64,000 nucleotides of DNA, taken from the NCBI GenBank assembly GCA_036377595.1, contig DASUYB010000121.1, positions 1-64,000 of the forward strand, read 5' to 3'. Under the pieces are notes generated by a model. The model made no database searches and had not been told where the DNA came from. It was given only the letters and a program-made list of their open reading frames with translations. The stretch is from Longimicrobium sp. Lineage in GTDB: Bacteria; Gemmatimonadota; Gemmatimonadetes; Longimicrobiales; Longimicrobiaceae. Below, one piece after another: positions 25,114-33,679 of this stretch (its first letter is position 1; every line of letters starts with the position of its first letter). The position numbers were made by a program, and so were the translations under genes.

Positions 25114-26604
25114 ATGATCCTCGCCATCGACCAGGGGACGACGGGCACCACCTGCCTGGTGATCGACCGCGATGGGCAGGTGCGCGGCCGCGCCTACAGC
25201 GAGTTCACCCAGCACTTCCCCCGCCCCGGCTGGGTGGAGCACGACGCGGCCGAGATCTGGGACGTCACCCGCCGCGTCGCCAAGGTCGCCGCGGCGCACG
25301 CAGGGACGAGCATCGACCGGCTGACGGGAATCGGGATCACCAACCAGCGCGAGACGATCGTGCTTTGGGACCGGGAGACGGGCGAGCCGGTGCATCACGC
25401 GCTGGTCTGGCAGGACGGCCGGACGGCCGATCTTTGTCGGCGGATGAAGGAGGACGGTCGCGAGGACGACGTCCGCGCGCGCACCGGGCTGGTCATCGAC
25501 CCCTACTTCTCCGCCACCAAGCTGGCGTGGCTGCTGGACAACGTCCCCGGTGCGCGGGCCCGCGCCGAGGCGGGCGAGCTGGCGGCGGGGACGATCGATA
25601 GCTGGCTGGTCTGGAAGATGACCGGCGGGCGCCTCCACCTCACCGACCGCACCAACGCCAGCCGCACCCTCCTCTACTCGCTCGACGGCGACGCGTGGGA
25701 TCCCGCGCTGCTGAACCTGTTCGGCATCCCCGCCGCGGTGCTGCCGGAGATCCGCGCGTCGTCCGACGTCTACGGCGCCACCGACGGCGCGGCGTTCGAG
25801 GGCGAGGCGCCGGTGGCGGGGATCGCGGGCGACCAGCAGGCGGCGCTCTACGGCCACGCCTGCTGGACCGCGGGGGAGGGGAAGAACACGTACGGTACCG
25901 GCGCCTTCCTCCTCGTCCACACCGGCGATCAGCGCGTCCCCAGCCGGCACGGGATGCTGACCACCTCGGCGTGCGGGCCGCGCGGCGAGCGGGCGTTCGC
26001 GCTGGAGGGCTCCATCTTCATCGCCGGCGCGGCGGTACAGTGGCTGCGTGACGGGCTGGGCATCCTGCGCGACGCGGCGGAGACGGAGGCGCTGGCGCGG
26101 TCGCTGGATTCGAACGACGGCGTCTACTTCGTTCCCGCGTTCACCGGGCTGGGCGCGCCGCACTGGGAGCCGCGCGCGCGGGGGACGCTGTTCGGGCTCA
26201 CCCGCGGCGCCACGCGCGCGCACCTGGCCCGCGCCGCGCTCGAGGCCATGGCCTTCTCCACCCACGACGTGGTGGAGGCGATGGAGGGCGATGCGGGCGT
26301 GCGCATGCCCGAGCTGCGCGTGGACGGCGGCGCGGCGGCCAACGACTGGCTGATGCAGTTCCAGGCCGACGTGCTCGGCATCCCCGTGCGCCGCCCGTCG
26401 CTGGTGGAGATGACGGCGCGCGGCGCGGCGGGCCTCGCCGGTCTCGCGGTGAGATTCTGGCAGACGCCGGAGGAGTTCGCCGCGGCGCGGCCGGACGAGG
26501 CGGTGTTCGCGCCGACGATGGACGACGAGGAGCGGGCGGCGGCGCTCGCGGGATGGCGGCGCGCGGTGGATGCCGCGTCCGCGTGGGCCACGGGAGGGGG
26601 ATGA
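25114..26604 (+). CDS. glpK: Glycerol kinase
   Basis: The 496-residue FGGY-family kinase has the ATP loop 'AIDQGTTGTT' at its start, 'GITNQRETIVLWDRETGEPV' with substrate-contact residues, 'AGDQQAALYGHACW', 'KNTYGTGAFLL' and 'VDGGAAANDWLMQFQADVL'. It makes glycerol 3-phosphate from glycerol and ATP in the cytoplasm. Length is normal for the family. No glycerol facilitator or GlpD is present here. Its stop overlaps the start of the small membrane protein after it (ATGA). Confidence 0.95.
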   Translation: MILAIDQGTTGTTCLVIDRDGQVRGRAYSEFTQHFPRPGWVEHDAAEIWDVTRRVAKVAAAHAGTSIDRLTGIGITNQRETIVLWDRETGEPVHHALVWQDGRTADLCRRMKEDGREDDVRARTGLVIDPYFSATKLAWLLDNVPGARARAEAGELAAGTIDSWLVWKMTGGRLHLTDRTNASRTLLYSLDGDAWDPALLNLFGIPAAVLPEIRASSDVYGATDGAAFEGEAPVAGIAGDQQAALYGHACWTAGEGKNTYGTGAFLLVHTGDQRVPSRHGMLTTSACGPRGERAFALEGSIFIAGAAVQWLRDGLGILRDAAETEALARSLDSNDGVYFVPAFTGLGAPHWEPRARGTLFGLTRGATRAHLARAALEAMAFSTHDVVEAMEGDAGVRMPELRVDGGAAANDWLMQFQADVLGIPVRRPSLVEMTARGAAGLAGLAVRFWQTPEEFAAARPDEAVFAPTMDDEERAAALAGWRRAVDAASAWATGGG

Positions 26605-26939
26605 CGATGGACAAGCTGCTGCTCTGCCTCTGCTTCTCGCTCAACGCCCCCGGCGGCGACGCACCGAAGCAGCCGCGCGACCGCCTGTTCGGCGAGGACA
26701 AGTTCCAGCACTTCTTCGTCTCCTTCATCGCCACCAGCCTGGCGGCGGGCGGGGCGCGGCTGGCGGGCGCCGACCACCGCACCAGCCTCTACGTCGGCGC
26801 GGGGACGGGCGCGGCGATCGGCGTGGCCAAGGAGCTGATGGACGCGCGCAACCCGGACGAGACGGCGTCGGTGCTGGACCTGGCGTGGGACCTGGGCGGC
26901 GTCGGGTTCGCCACCGCCGTGGCCGCCCAGGCGAAGTAG
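26601..26939 (+). CDS. Small YfiM/VanZ-like membrane protein
   Basis: The 112-residue protein has 'RDRLFGEDKFQHFFVSFIAT', followed by two hydrophobic glycine-rich segments and 'AKELMDARNPDETASVLDLAWD'. The D-K-x-x-H-F and the later K-E...D motifs resemble YfiM/DUF2279 and VanZ-like proteins. The start overlaps the glpK stop in an ATGA arrangement after a GGGAGGGGG ribosome site; an ATG at 26607 is an alternative. Function is unknown. Confidence 0.7.
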   Translation: MTMDKLLLCLCFSLNAPGGDAPKQPRDRLFGEDKFQHFFVSFIATSLAAGGARLAGADHRTSLYVGAGTGAAIGVAKELMDARNPDETASVLDLAWDLGGVGFATAVAAQAK

Positions 26940-27068
26940 CGGAGGGAAGGCTGCAGGTGCGGCAGATGCGCAACTGCATGGTTTCCCATATATTTGTCTG
27001 CGTTTCCCACCAGGCGCGCGCCGATGCGGAGATCGGCGCGCGATTTCTCGCATCTGGGAGTGACGGAG

Positions 27069-27473
27069 ATGTATCAGTCGGAGCTACCGGGAATTCCGGA
27101 GGTGCCGGCGCGGCTGGTGTTCATGGGCGGCGCGGCGAGCGAGGCGCGGGCGCGCGTGCTGGAGCGGAGCGGCCGCTGGCGGCGCGCGCAGGTGCTGAAA
27201 GACCTGGCGCTGCTCCTTCTGATCCCGGTGGTGGTCTTCATTCCGCCGCACTTCCCGTGGCCCATCATCGTGCTGCTGGTGGCGGTCTTCCGCGCCTTCA
27301 ACCACCTGCGCGAGCACCGCACGCTGCTGTCGCTCCACGGCGCGTGCCCCAAGTGCGGCACGGTGCAGAGCTTCACCGAGGTAGGTCGGATGCACAATCC
27401 GCACAAGGTCACCTGCGCCAACTGCCGCTGGGACTCGTACGTCGAGGTCGCCCGCGCCAGCCAGGCCACGTAG
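27069..27473 (+). CDS. Membrane protein with C-terminal zinc ribbon
   Basis: The 134-residue protein has one strong hydrophobic stretch ('LALLLLIPVVVFIPPHFPWP', probably two short helices) and a C-terminal zinc ribbon with 'CPKCGTVQSF' and 'CANCRWDSY'. The two C-x-x-C pairs are about 30 residues apart. The start at 27069 follows GACGGAG. No family is recognised. Confidence 0.72.
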   Translation: MYQSELPGIPEVPARLVFMGGAASEARARVLERSGRWRRAQVLKDLALLLLIPVVVFIPPHFPWPIIVLLVAVFRAFNHLREHRTLLSLHGACPKCGTVQSFTEVGRMHNPHKVTCANCRWDSYVEVARASQAT

Positions 27474-27479
27474 CCGCAC

Positions 27480-27650
27480 GACGCCGCTTCGAATCTGCAA
27501 TCGCGGATGCCCGGGCGGCACCCGGGGAATCCATCGCATGCGTCCGAGCGACAGGCGGAGCGTGGCTTATGAGCCGGCCACAGATTCCTCAGGCGCCACG
27601 TCTTTGGCACGGAGGGACAGGGCGGCGCAGCGCCTTCGGAATGACAGGCT
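27480..27650. repeat. Repeat, family D ('GAATGACA', 'CACAGATTCCTCAGGCGCC')
   Basis: It contains CATGCGTCCGAGCGACAGGC, CCACAGATTCCTCAGGCGCC and GCGCCTTCGGAATGACA, which recur in the copies at 46865, 59802 and 61656. The left arm is mostly lost, so this is an incomplete copy. Confidence 0.7.
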
Positions 27651-27759
27651 CAGGCTTTTCCTCCCATGCACGACGCTGCCCTGAAACACCCCGCCGGGCG
27701 GCGCCGTAGGACTCCTCGCCCCAATCGTCCTTCTTCAACCCTCCCCGGGATCGTCGCTC

Positions 27760-28047
27760 ATGGATCCGAAAGACGCGGTGATGTTCGTGATGATGTTCAT
27801 CGTCTTCGGCGTTCCCGCGCTGGCGATCACCGCGCGGCTGATCATGAAGCCGATGGTGGATTCCATCATCCGCCTGCGCGAGAGCTCGGCCGCGGTGAAC
27901 GACGGCCTCGTCGAGCGCCGCATGCTGCAGCTGGAGGACGACGTCTCGCAGCTCCGCGCCAGCGTGGCCGAGCTGGAGGAGACCGTCGCCTTCCAGCAGA
28001 AGCTGCTCACCGCGGGCGAGCCGGCCCTCTCCTCGCCGGCGCGGTAG
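27760..28047 (+). CDS. Small membrane-anchored coiled-coil protein
   Basis: The 95-residue protein has one N-terminal membrane helix ('VMFVMMFIVFGVPALAITA') and a charged coiled coil from residue 45 to 85 ('QLEDDVSQLRASVAELEETV'). The layout resembles PspB-like membrane anchors, but no clear match is seen. A terminator-like hairpin follows. Confidence 0.68.
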   Translation: MDPKDAVMFVMMFIVFGVPALAITARLIMKPMVDSIIRLRESSAAVNDGLVERRMLQLEDDVSQLRASVAELEETVAFQQKLLTAGEPALSSPAR

Positions 28048-28102
28048 GCGCCGGAGCCGTCCAGGCGAGACGGCGGACGCCCGGACGTAGCCGCGCTCGC
28101 CA

Positions 28103-28129
28103 GTGGCCGGAGATCGTCTCTCCGGCCAC
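28103..28129. terminator. Hairpin terminator after the coiled-coil gene
   Basis: GTGGCCGGAGA and TCTCCGGCCAC form a perfect 11-bp stem with a TCGTC loop, followed by AAGTCGTTT. Confidence 0.7.
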
Positions 28130-28242
28130 AAGTCGTTTCTGCAGACAGGTTTGGATCGATCCTGGGAGATGCGGAACGAGCGATGCGGCGACTTCGCCTC
28201 GTCGCGATCGAGCACGTCCGATCGAATATGTCAAAGAAGTTG

Positions 28243-28272
28243 TTGACAAACTATGGGAAGATGTCGTAGCGT
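28243..28272 (+). promoter_or_regulatory. Likely sigma-70 type promoter of the Rieske-FAD gene
   Basis: A perfect TTGACA at 28243-28248 is followed after 18 bases by TAGCGT at 28267-28272. The local sequence is much more AT-rich than the surroundings. The start codon at 28306 is about 30 bases further on. Confidence 0.5.
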
Positions 28273-28305
28273 TATCTCCAGCCACCAACCGAGCGGAGGA
28301 GTGAG

Positions 28306-29877
28306 ATGGGCGGCGAGAAGCAGGAGCTGGAGGGGCCCGACCTCACCGAGGGCGTGCCGCTGGACGAGCTGGGGGAGGGCGCGATCCTCACCGGCCACGC
28401 GAACGGCGAGGCGGTGGTCGTGGTCCGCGCGGGCGGCGAGGTGTTCGCGCTGGACGCCAACTGCACGCACTACGGCGTGCCGCTGGGCGGCGGGATCGTG
28501 GTGGACGGAACCATCCGCTGCCCCGCGCACCACTCGCGCTTCGACCTGCGCACCGGCGAGGCGGTCGCCGCGCCGGCGCTGCGCTCGACGGGGTGCTGGA
28601 ACGTCGAGACGCGCGACGGCCGCGTCTTCGTCACCGGTAAGCGCGAAGCGGCGCCGGCGGCGAGGAAGCACGCCGCGGCGCCGGAGTCCGTTGTCATCGT
28701 CGGCGCGGGCGCGGCGGGGAGCGCGTGCGCGGAGATGCTGCGCCGGCAGGGCTACGACGGTCCGGTGACGATGATCGACGCCACCACCGACGGACCCGTC
28801 GACCGGCCGAACCTGTCGAAGGACTACCTGGCCGGGAACGCGCCCGAGGAGTGGATCCCCCTCTTCCCGCCCGAGTGGTATGCCGAGAACCGCGTCGACC
28901 TCGCGCTCGGCTCGCGGGTGATCGGGATCGACCCGGCCAAGCGGCGCGTGCGGCTGATGAACGGCAAGGCGTACACGTACGGCGCGCTCCTCATCGCCAC
29001 CGGCTCCGAGCCGGTGCGCCTGCCGCTCTCGCAGCGCGACATCCCGCACCTGTTCTATCTGCGCACGCTGGCGGACAGCCGCGCCATCATCGGCGCGGCA
29101 AGCAAGGAGAAGCGCGCCGTCGTGGTCGGCAGCAGCTTCATCGGGCTGGAGGTGGCGGCGTCGCTGCGGACGCGCGGGCTCGACGTCACCGTGGTCAGCC
29201 AGGAGGGGCTGCCGCTGGGCAACATCCTGGGGCCGGAGCTCGGCTGGTCCATCCAGCGCCTGCACGAGGACCACGGGGTGAAGTTCCACCTGAAGGACGG
29301 CGTGCAGGGGATCGACGGACACACGGTGGCGCTGAAGAGCGGGCCGTCGCTGGAGGCGGACCTCGTGGTGGTGGGGATCGGGGTGCGGCCGGGGGTGGCA
29401 CTGGGGCAGTGGGCGGGGCTGCAGGTGGAGGGCGGGATCGTGGTCGACGAGCAGCTGCAGACCAGCGCGCCGGGGATCTGGGCGGCGGGCGACGTGTGCC
29501 GCTGGCCGGACCCGTGGACGGGGCAGCGCATCCGCAGCGAGCACTGGGTGGTCGGCCAGCGCCAGGGGCAGACCGTCGCGCGCAACATGCTGGGCGCCAG
29601 CGAGCGGTTCAACGCGGCGCCGTTCTTCTGGAGCGCGCACTACGACGTGACCATCAACTATGTGGGCCACGCCGAGAAGTGGGACGCCATCGAGCTCGAC
29701 GGCGAGCCGCGCGAGCACGACTGCACCGCGGTCTATCGCAAGGGCGGAAAGCCGCTGGCCATCGCCACCATCTCGCGCGACCGCCAGAGCCTGCGCGCCG
29801 AGGCGGGGATCGAGGCGGGCGACCTGGCCGCCGTCGAGGCGGCGATTCGCGGCGGGGCGGGAGCGGGGGTGGGGTAG
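28306..29877 (+). CDS. Rieske [2Fe-2S] / FAD NAD(P)H oxidoreductase
   Basis: The 523-residue protein joins a Rieske domain (residues 1-110; cluster ligands in '[10 protein letters not shown]' and 'CPAHHSRFD') to a two-dinucleotide reductase. The FAD motif is '[17 protein letters not shown]' near residue 127 and the NAD(P)H motif '[17 protein letters not shown]' near residue 272; '[12 protein letters not shown]' is the second FAD contact. This is the AIFM3/ferredoxin-reductase-like arrangement. It probably passes electrons from NAD(P)H to the Rieske centre or beyond; the partner is unknown. A recognisable promoter precedes it. Confidence 0.88.
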   Translation: MGGEKQELEGPDLTEGVPLDELGEGAILTGHANGEAVVVVRAGGEVFALDANCTHYGVPLGGGIVVDGTIRCPAHHSRFDLRTGEAVAAPALRSTGCWNVETRDGRVFVTGKREAAPAARKHAAAPESVVIVGAGAAGSACAEMLRRQGYDGPVTMIDATTDGPVDRPNLSKDYLAGNAPEEWIPLFPPEWYAENRVDLALGSRVIGIDPAKRRVRLMNGKAYTYGALLIATGSEPVRLPLSQRDIPHLFYLRTLADSRAIIGAASKEKRAVVVGSSFIGLEVAASLRTRGLDVTVVSQEGLPLGNILGPELGWSIQRLHEDHGVKFHLKDGVQGIDGHTVALKSGPSLEADLVVVGIGVRPGVALGQWAGLQVEGGIVVDEQLQTSAPGIWAAGDVCRWPDPWTGQRIRSEHWVVGQRQGQTVARNMLGASERFNAAPFFWSAHYDVTINYVGHAEKWDAIELDGEPREHDCTAVYRKGGKPLAIATISRDRQSLRAEAGIEAGDLAAVEAAIRGGAGAGVG

Positions 29878-29918
29878 GATTCGGCGCCGGGAGGATGGTG
29901 CTCGCACGGCCGCCGGCT

Positions 29919-30060
29919 CTCCCCACCCCGGCCCCTCCCCCACGAGGGGGGAGGGATGGGGGAGGGGAGACCTCAGCGCGGGGACGGGCTTCAGTTCACG
30001 CGCTTAGTTCTCCCCCGCCCCTGCGCAGCGGGGGAGGGGGCTGGGGGGAGGGGGCCGCCC
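29919..30060. repeat. Palindromic repeat, family B
   Basis: CCCGGCCCCTCCCCCACGAG and GGGGGGAGGGATGGGGGAGG form the left part, and GTTCTCCCCCGCCCCTGCGC with AGCGGGGGAGGGGGCTGGGG the right. It is close to identical in its core to the copy at 23240. Confidence 0.8.
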
Positions 30061-30185
30061 GCGGCCGCGCGGATGCCTGCCTGTCCGCTCGTCGATCACC
30101 CTGGTTTGCGGTGACGGGCGATGGTGGAGGGATGCGTCCAGATCTGTATTCGTTTGAACGACTTACCGAGAAAGAGAGAGGCACG

Positions 30186-30821
30186 ATGGCGATCGGCACC
30201 GGCGCGGCGGAACGGCTGGACGAGGGCGATGAGCTGCGCGTGCGGCGCATCCATCATGCGGACGCGGCGCAGGACGAACTGGCGGCGCTCGTTCGCCGGC
30301 AGCTCGGACTCCTGGGCGAGGACGCGGACCGCGAGGGGCTGCTGCGAACCCCCGAGCGCGTCGCCAAGTCGCTCGCGGCACTCACCAGCGGCTACGCCAC
30401 CGACGTGCGCGACGTCGTCGGCCAGGGCGTGTTCGAGGAAGACTCTGACCAGATGGTGATGGTGCGCGACATCGAGATGTACTCGCTGTGCGAGCACCAT
30501 CTCCTCCCCTTCTTCGGCACGGTGCACGTGGCCTACGTGCCCGACGGCAAGATCATCGGGCTGAGCAAGCTGCCGCGCATCGTGGAGGTGTTCGCGCGGC
30601 GGCTGCAGGTGCAGGAGCGGCTGACGCAGCAGATCGCCGACGCCATCTGCGACGTGCTGCAGCCGCGCGGCGTGGGCGTGGTGATCGAGGCCGCGCACCT
30701 GTGCATGATGATGCGCGGGGTGGAGAAGCAGAACTCGTCCACCATCACCAGCGCGCTCCGTGGCGTGTTCCGCGACGACGCCCGCACCCGCGAGGAGTTC
30801 CTGCGCCTGGCGCACCGGTAG
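30186..30821 (+). CDS. folE: GTP cyclohydrolase I
   Basis: The 211-residue protein has the zinc-binding Cys in '[14 protein letters not shown]' and its partner Cys in '[13 protein letters not shown]', plus '[20 protein letters not shown]' and the C-terminal 'EFLRLAH'. It converts GTP to dihydroneopterin triphosphate, the first step of folate (or tetrahydrobiopterin) synthesis. The start at 30186 follows GAGAGAGG. No other folate genes are adjacent. A perfect hairpin ends the unit. Confidence 0.94.
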   Translation: MAIGTGAAERLDEGDELRVRRIHHADAAQDELAALVRRQLGLLGEDADREGLLRTPERVAKSLAALTSGYATDVRDVVGQGVFEEDSDQMVMVRDIEMYSLCEHHLLPFFGTVHVAYVPDGKIIGLSKLPRIVEVFARRLQVQERLTQQIADAICDVLQPRGVGVVIEAAHLCMMMRGVEKQNSSTITSALRGVFRDDARTREEFLRLAHR

Positions 30822-30857
30822 CATCATCCCCCTGAGGGATTCCGCTTCGTCGAAGAT

Positions 30858-30885
30858 CGAGGGCCGGCGCGCGCGCCGGCCCTCG
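30858..30885. terminator. Terminator hairpin after folE
   Basis: A perfect 28-base palindrome with half-site CGAGGGCCGGCGCG lies 36 bases after the stop. It can form a very stable GC hairpin. Confidence 0.7.
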
Positions 30886-31063
30886 CCGTATCCCCGATAT
30901 GCGCGCGTGTGGGCCGTCGGGACGTCCGGCGCCGTACCACGCGGGCCAAGAAGCTCCAAGCGGGTCACCCGCGAGACCCCGGGGAGGGCACCGCGATTGC
31001 GTGCGATACAGTCCGGGCGGCGCCTTCCGCGCCGAGGCCGGACACGGGGACAGGACTGGACGG

Positions 31064-31546
31064 ATGCGGCGGCGCGTTGCGGCGGCGTTGGCGGCGGGGT
31101 GCATCATCGGCGCGGCGGCCGGCCTGGGCGCGTTCACCTTCGTCTACGCGCGGGGCGCGTCGTACCTGACCAACGATCCCGGCGCCTGCGCCAACTGCCA
31201 CGTGATGCGCGAGCATTTCTCCGCGTGGCAGCGCTCCAGCCATCACAACGTCGCTGTGTGCAACGACTGCCACGCGCCGCACAACCTCGCGGGGAAGTAC
31301 TACACCAAGGGGCTGAACGGCTTCTGGCACTCGTTCTACTTCACCTCGGGCACCTACCCGTATCCCCTGCGGATGACCGCGCGCAACCGCCGGGTGACCG
31401 AGGGCGCCTGCCGCCACTGCCACGAGGAGATCACCGACGCCATCGAGCACGGGGCGGGCGGCCGCGCGCCCGACGGCGTCGGCGGCACCGAAGAGCGGCT
31501 GGCGTGCACGCGCTGCCATAGCGACGTGGGCCACTGGGTCCGCTGA
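31064..31546 (+). CDS. nrfH: NrfH, tetraheme quinol dehydrogenase of nitrite reductase
   Basis: The 160-residue protein has one N-terminal membrane helix and four heme sites in order: C-A-N-C-H, C-N-D-C-H, C-R-H-C-H and C-T-R-C-H. 'HVMREHFSAWQRSSHHNV' with its Met after the first heme site is characteristic of NrfH, the NapC/NirT-family subunit that takes electrons from menaquinol and passes them to NrfA. The nrfA gene follows 31 bases later. The four hemes need the Ccm system at 40806. Confidence 0.92.
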   Translation: MRRRVAAALAAGCIIGAAAGLGAFTFVYARGASYLTNDPGACANCHVMREHFSAWQRSSHHNVAVCNDCHAPHNLAGKYYTKGLNGFWHSFYFTSGTYPYPLRMTARNRRVTEGACRHCHEEITDAIEHGAGGRAPDGVGGTEERLACTRCHSDVGHWVR

Positions 31547-31577
31547 CGGGCCGCCGATCTCCCACCCGATCCGGGGC

Positions 31578-33068
31578 ATGACCATGACCGATCCGCCGCC
31601 TCCCGCTCCCGGTCCCGCGCCGCGCCGCTCGCGCTTCGCGTCCGGCCGCTGGATCGTGCTGGCCGCCGTGGCCGCCGGCCTGCTGACCGTCGGCCTGGCC
31701 GCGCTCCTGACCAACATCTTCCAGCGCAAGCAGGAGGCGCGGAACCCGTTCTACCGCGTGGTGGAGCTGAACGACACCATCACCGACCCGGCGGTGTGGG
31801 GAAAGAACTTCCCGCTGCAGTACGACGGCTACCGCCGCACGGTGGACCAGGTGCGCACCCGCTACGGCGGCAGCGAGGCCGTGCCCCGCGACCCCACGGC
31901 GGCCGATCCGCGCGCGGTGACGGCGCAGTCGCGGCTGGAGGAGGACCCCCGGCTGCGCGAGCTGTGGGCCGGCTACGCCTTCGCCCGCGACTTCCGCGAG
32001 GAGCGCGGCCACGCCTACATGCTCGAGGACCAGCTCTTCACCGAGCGCCAGCAGGCCGCGAAGCAGCCGGGGACCTGCCTGCACTGCCACGCCTCCGTCT
32101 ACGTCCCCTACAAGCGGCTGGGCGGCGGCGACCTGATCCGCGGGTTCGAGCGGATGAACCCCATGCCGTACGCCGAGGCACGGCGGTACGTCCGCCACCC
32201 CGTCTCCTGCATCGACTGCCACGACCCGGAGACGATGCAGCTGCGCGTGACGCGCCCCGGCTTCATCGAGGGGATCCGCGCCCTCAGGGCCAGCCAGGGC
32301 GTGCAGGACTACGACGTGAACACCATGGCCACGCGGCAGGAGATGCGCACCTTCGTCTGCGGCCAGTGCCACGTGGAGTACTACTTCCGCGGCCCGGAGA
32401 AGCGGCTGACCTACCCGTGGGACCGCGGCATCACGGCGGACAGCATCCTGGCGTACTACGAGGCCAACGGGCACAGGGACTGGGTGCACCAGGTGAGCGG
32501 CGCGCCGGTGCTGAAGGCGCAGCACCCCGAGTTCGAGCTGTACAACCAGGGGATCCACGCGCGCTCGGGCGTGGCGTGCGCCGACTGCCACATGCCGTAC
32601 CAGCGGGTGGGGGCGACGAAGATCAGCGACCACCACGTGCGCAGCCCGCTGCTGAACCTCAACCGCGCCTGCCAGACCTGCCACCACTTCAGCGAGGACG
32701 AGCTGCGCGAGCGGGTGCACACGATCCAGGACCGAACCTGGCAGATGCGCAACATCGCGCTGGACGCGGTCTTGGACCTCACGCGCGGGATCGCGGCGGC
32801 GCAGCGCGGGGGCGCGCCGGCCGCGCGGCTGGACGCGGCGCGACACTTTCAGCGCCGCGCGCAATTCCTGGTGGACTTCATCGAGGCGGAGAACTCGATG
32901 GGCTTCCACGCCGACCAGGAGGCCGCGCGCATCCTGGCGCTCTCGATCAACGAGTCGCGCCTGGGCCAGGCGGCGCTGCGCGGCGAGGCGGCCACCGTCA
33001 CCCGCCGTCCCGCGCCGCCGCAGCTGGTGACGCCGTCGGGGGTGACGCAGCACGGCGGCTCGCGCTGA
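31578..33068 (+). CDS. nrfA: NrfA, ammonia-forming cytochrome c nitrite reductase (five CXXCH)
   Basis: The 496-residue protein has a membrane or signal segment at residues 25-47 and five heme sites: C-L-H-C-H from residue 167, C-I-D-C-H, C-G-Q-C-H, C-A-D-C-H and C-Q-T-C-H. 'CGQCHVEYYF' with its Tyr and 'HARSGVACADCHMPY' are the NrfA active-site regions. The enzyme reduces nitrite to ammonium with six electrons. The first site, which normally is C-x-x-C-K at the catalytic heme, is C-x-x-C-H here. It is cotranscribed with nrfH and ends at a hairpin. Confidence 0.93.
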   Translation: MTMTDPPPPAPGPAPRRSRFASGRWIVLAAVAAGLLTVGLAALLTNIFQRKQEARNPFYRVVELNDTITDPAVWGKNFPLQYDGYRRTVDQVRTRYGGSEAVPRDPTAADPRAVTAQSRLEEDPRLRELWAGYAFARDFREERGHAYMLEDQLFTERQQAAKQPGTCLHCHASVYVPYKRLGGGDLIRGFERMNPMPYAEARRYVRHPVSCIDCHDPETMQLRVTRPGFIEGIRALRASQGVQDYDVNTMATRQEMRTFVCGQCHVEYYFRGPEKRLTYPWDRGITADSILAYYEANGHRDWVHQVSGAPVLKAQHPEFELYNQGIHARSGVACADCHMPYQRVGATKISDHHVRSPLLNLNRACQTCHHFSEDELRERVHTIQDRTWQMRNIALDAVLDLTRGIAAAQRGGAPAARLDAARHFQRRAQFLVDFIEAENSMGFHADQEAARILALSINESRLGQAALRGEAATVTRRPAPPQLVTPSGVTQHGGSR

Positions 33069-33099
33069 CGCGGCGCGATCCCCATCTCCGCTCCGAACG

Positions 33100-33131
33100 A
33101 GCCTGCGCGCGATCGATCGTGCGCAGGCTCT
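33100..33131. terminator. Terminator hairpin after nrfHA
   Basis: GAGCCTGCGC and GCGCAGGCTC form a 10-bp stem around GCGATCGATCGT, followed by TTGCATG, 31 bases after the nrfA stop. Confidence 0.7.
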
Positions 33132-33262
33132 TGCATGCAGGTCTCCGTCTCGGCATCGTCTTCGGCACCCCCACCGCGCCGGTCCGGCTTCCCGGTTCAC
33201 GCCGAGGATTGCGCTCTCGCCGGCGCTCGCCATCTCCAGCCACGAGACGAGGACGGTTGCCC

Positions 33263-33532
33263 ATGAAGAAGCTGATGCTCGACCCGGCCGACCTGCGGGT
33301 GGAATCCTTCGCCGCCGCCGACCACCCCGCCGGGCGCGGCACCGTCGCGGCCGCCGGTGCCGTGGACGCGGCCTGGATCGGCGGCGACACGGCCAAGCCC
33401 GACTGCGACGCGTCCGGCGCCGGCAGCTGCGGCTACACCTTCTGCGGCGACGACACCTGCGACACCTGCGATTGGAACACCTACTGCGGGCACAGCTGCA
33501 TCCTCGTCTGCGACGGCGCCGCGACGGCCTGA
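33263..33532 (+). CDS. RiPP-like precursor peptide with Cys-rich core
   Basis: The 89-residue peptide begins MKKLMLDPADLRVESF, the leader pattern 'MKKL.LD...L.VESF' seen in pinensin-like and related class I lanthipeptide precursors of Bacteroidota and Longimicrobium. The C-terminal 42 residues hold eight Cys (48, 56, 61, 66, 69, 75, 79, 83) with nearby Ser and Thr. No dehydratase, cyclase, protease or exporter gene lies in the window, so any maturation enzymes would be elsewhere. A GAGGA ribosome site precedes the start. A small secreted-protein or metal-binding role is the alternative. Confidence 0.72.
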   Translation: MKKLMLDPADLRVESFAAADHPAGRGTVAAAGAVDAAWIGGDTAKPDCDASGAGSCGYTFCGDDTCDTCDWNTYCGHSCILVCDGAATA

Positions 33533-33550
33533 GTCTGTAAACAGAAAGGG

Positions 33551-33617
33551 TCTCACGCAGAGGGCGCAGAGGACGCAGAGAACTCTCTCTGCGTCCTCTG
33601 CGCCCTCTGCGTGAGAC
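33551..33617. repeat. Long hairpin repeat, family C
   Basis: TCTCACGCAGAGGGCGCAGA pairs with TCTGCGCCCTCTGCGTGAGA over at least 20 bases, with a further GGACGCAGAGA/TCTCTGCGTCC inner stem. It lies between the precursor gene and a convergent minus-strand gene and may end both transcripts. Confidence 0.88.
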
Positions 33618-33679
33618 CTGTTCTTCCCGCTTTGTTGAAGGTATTGCGGTGCTTCGGGAGGTTGGACGAGCACCTCGCC

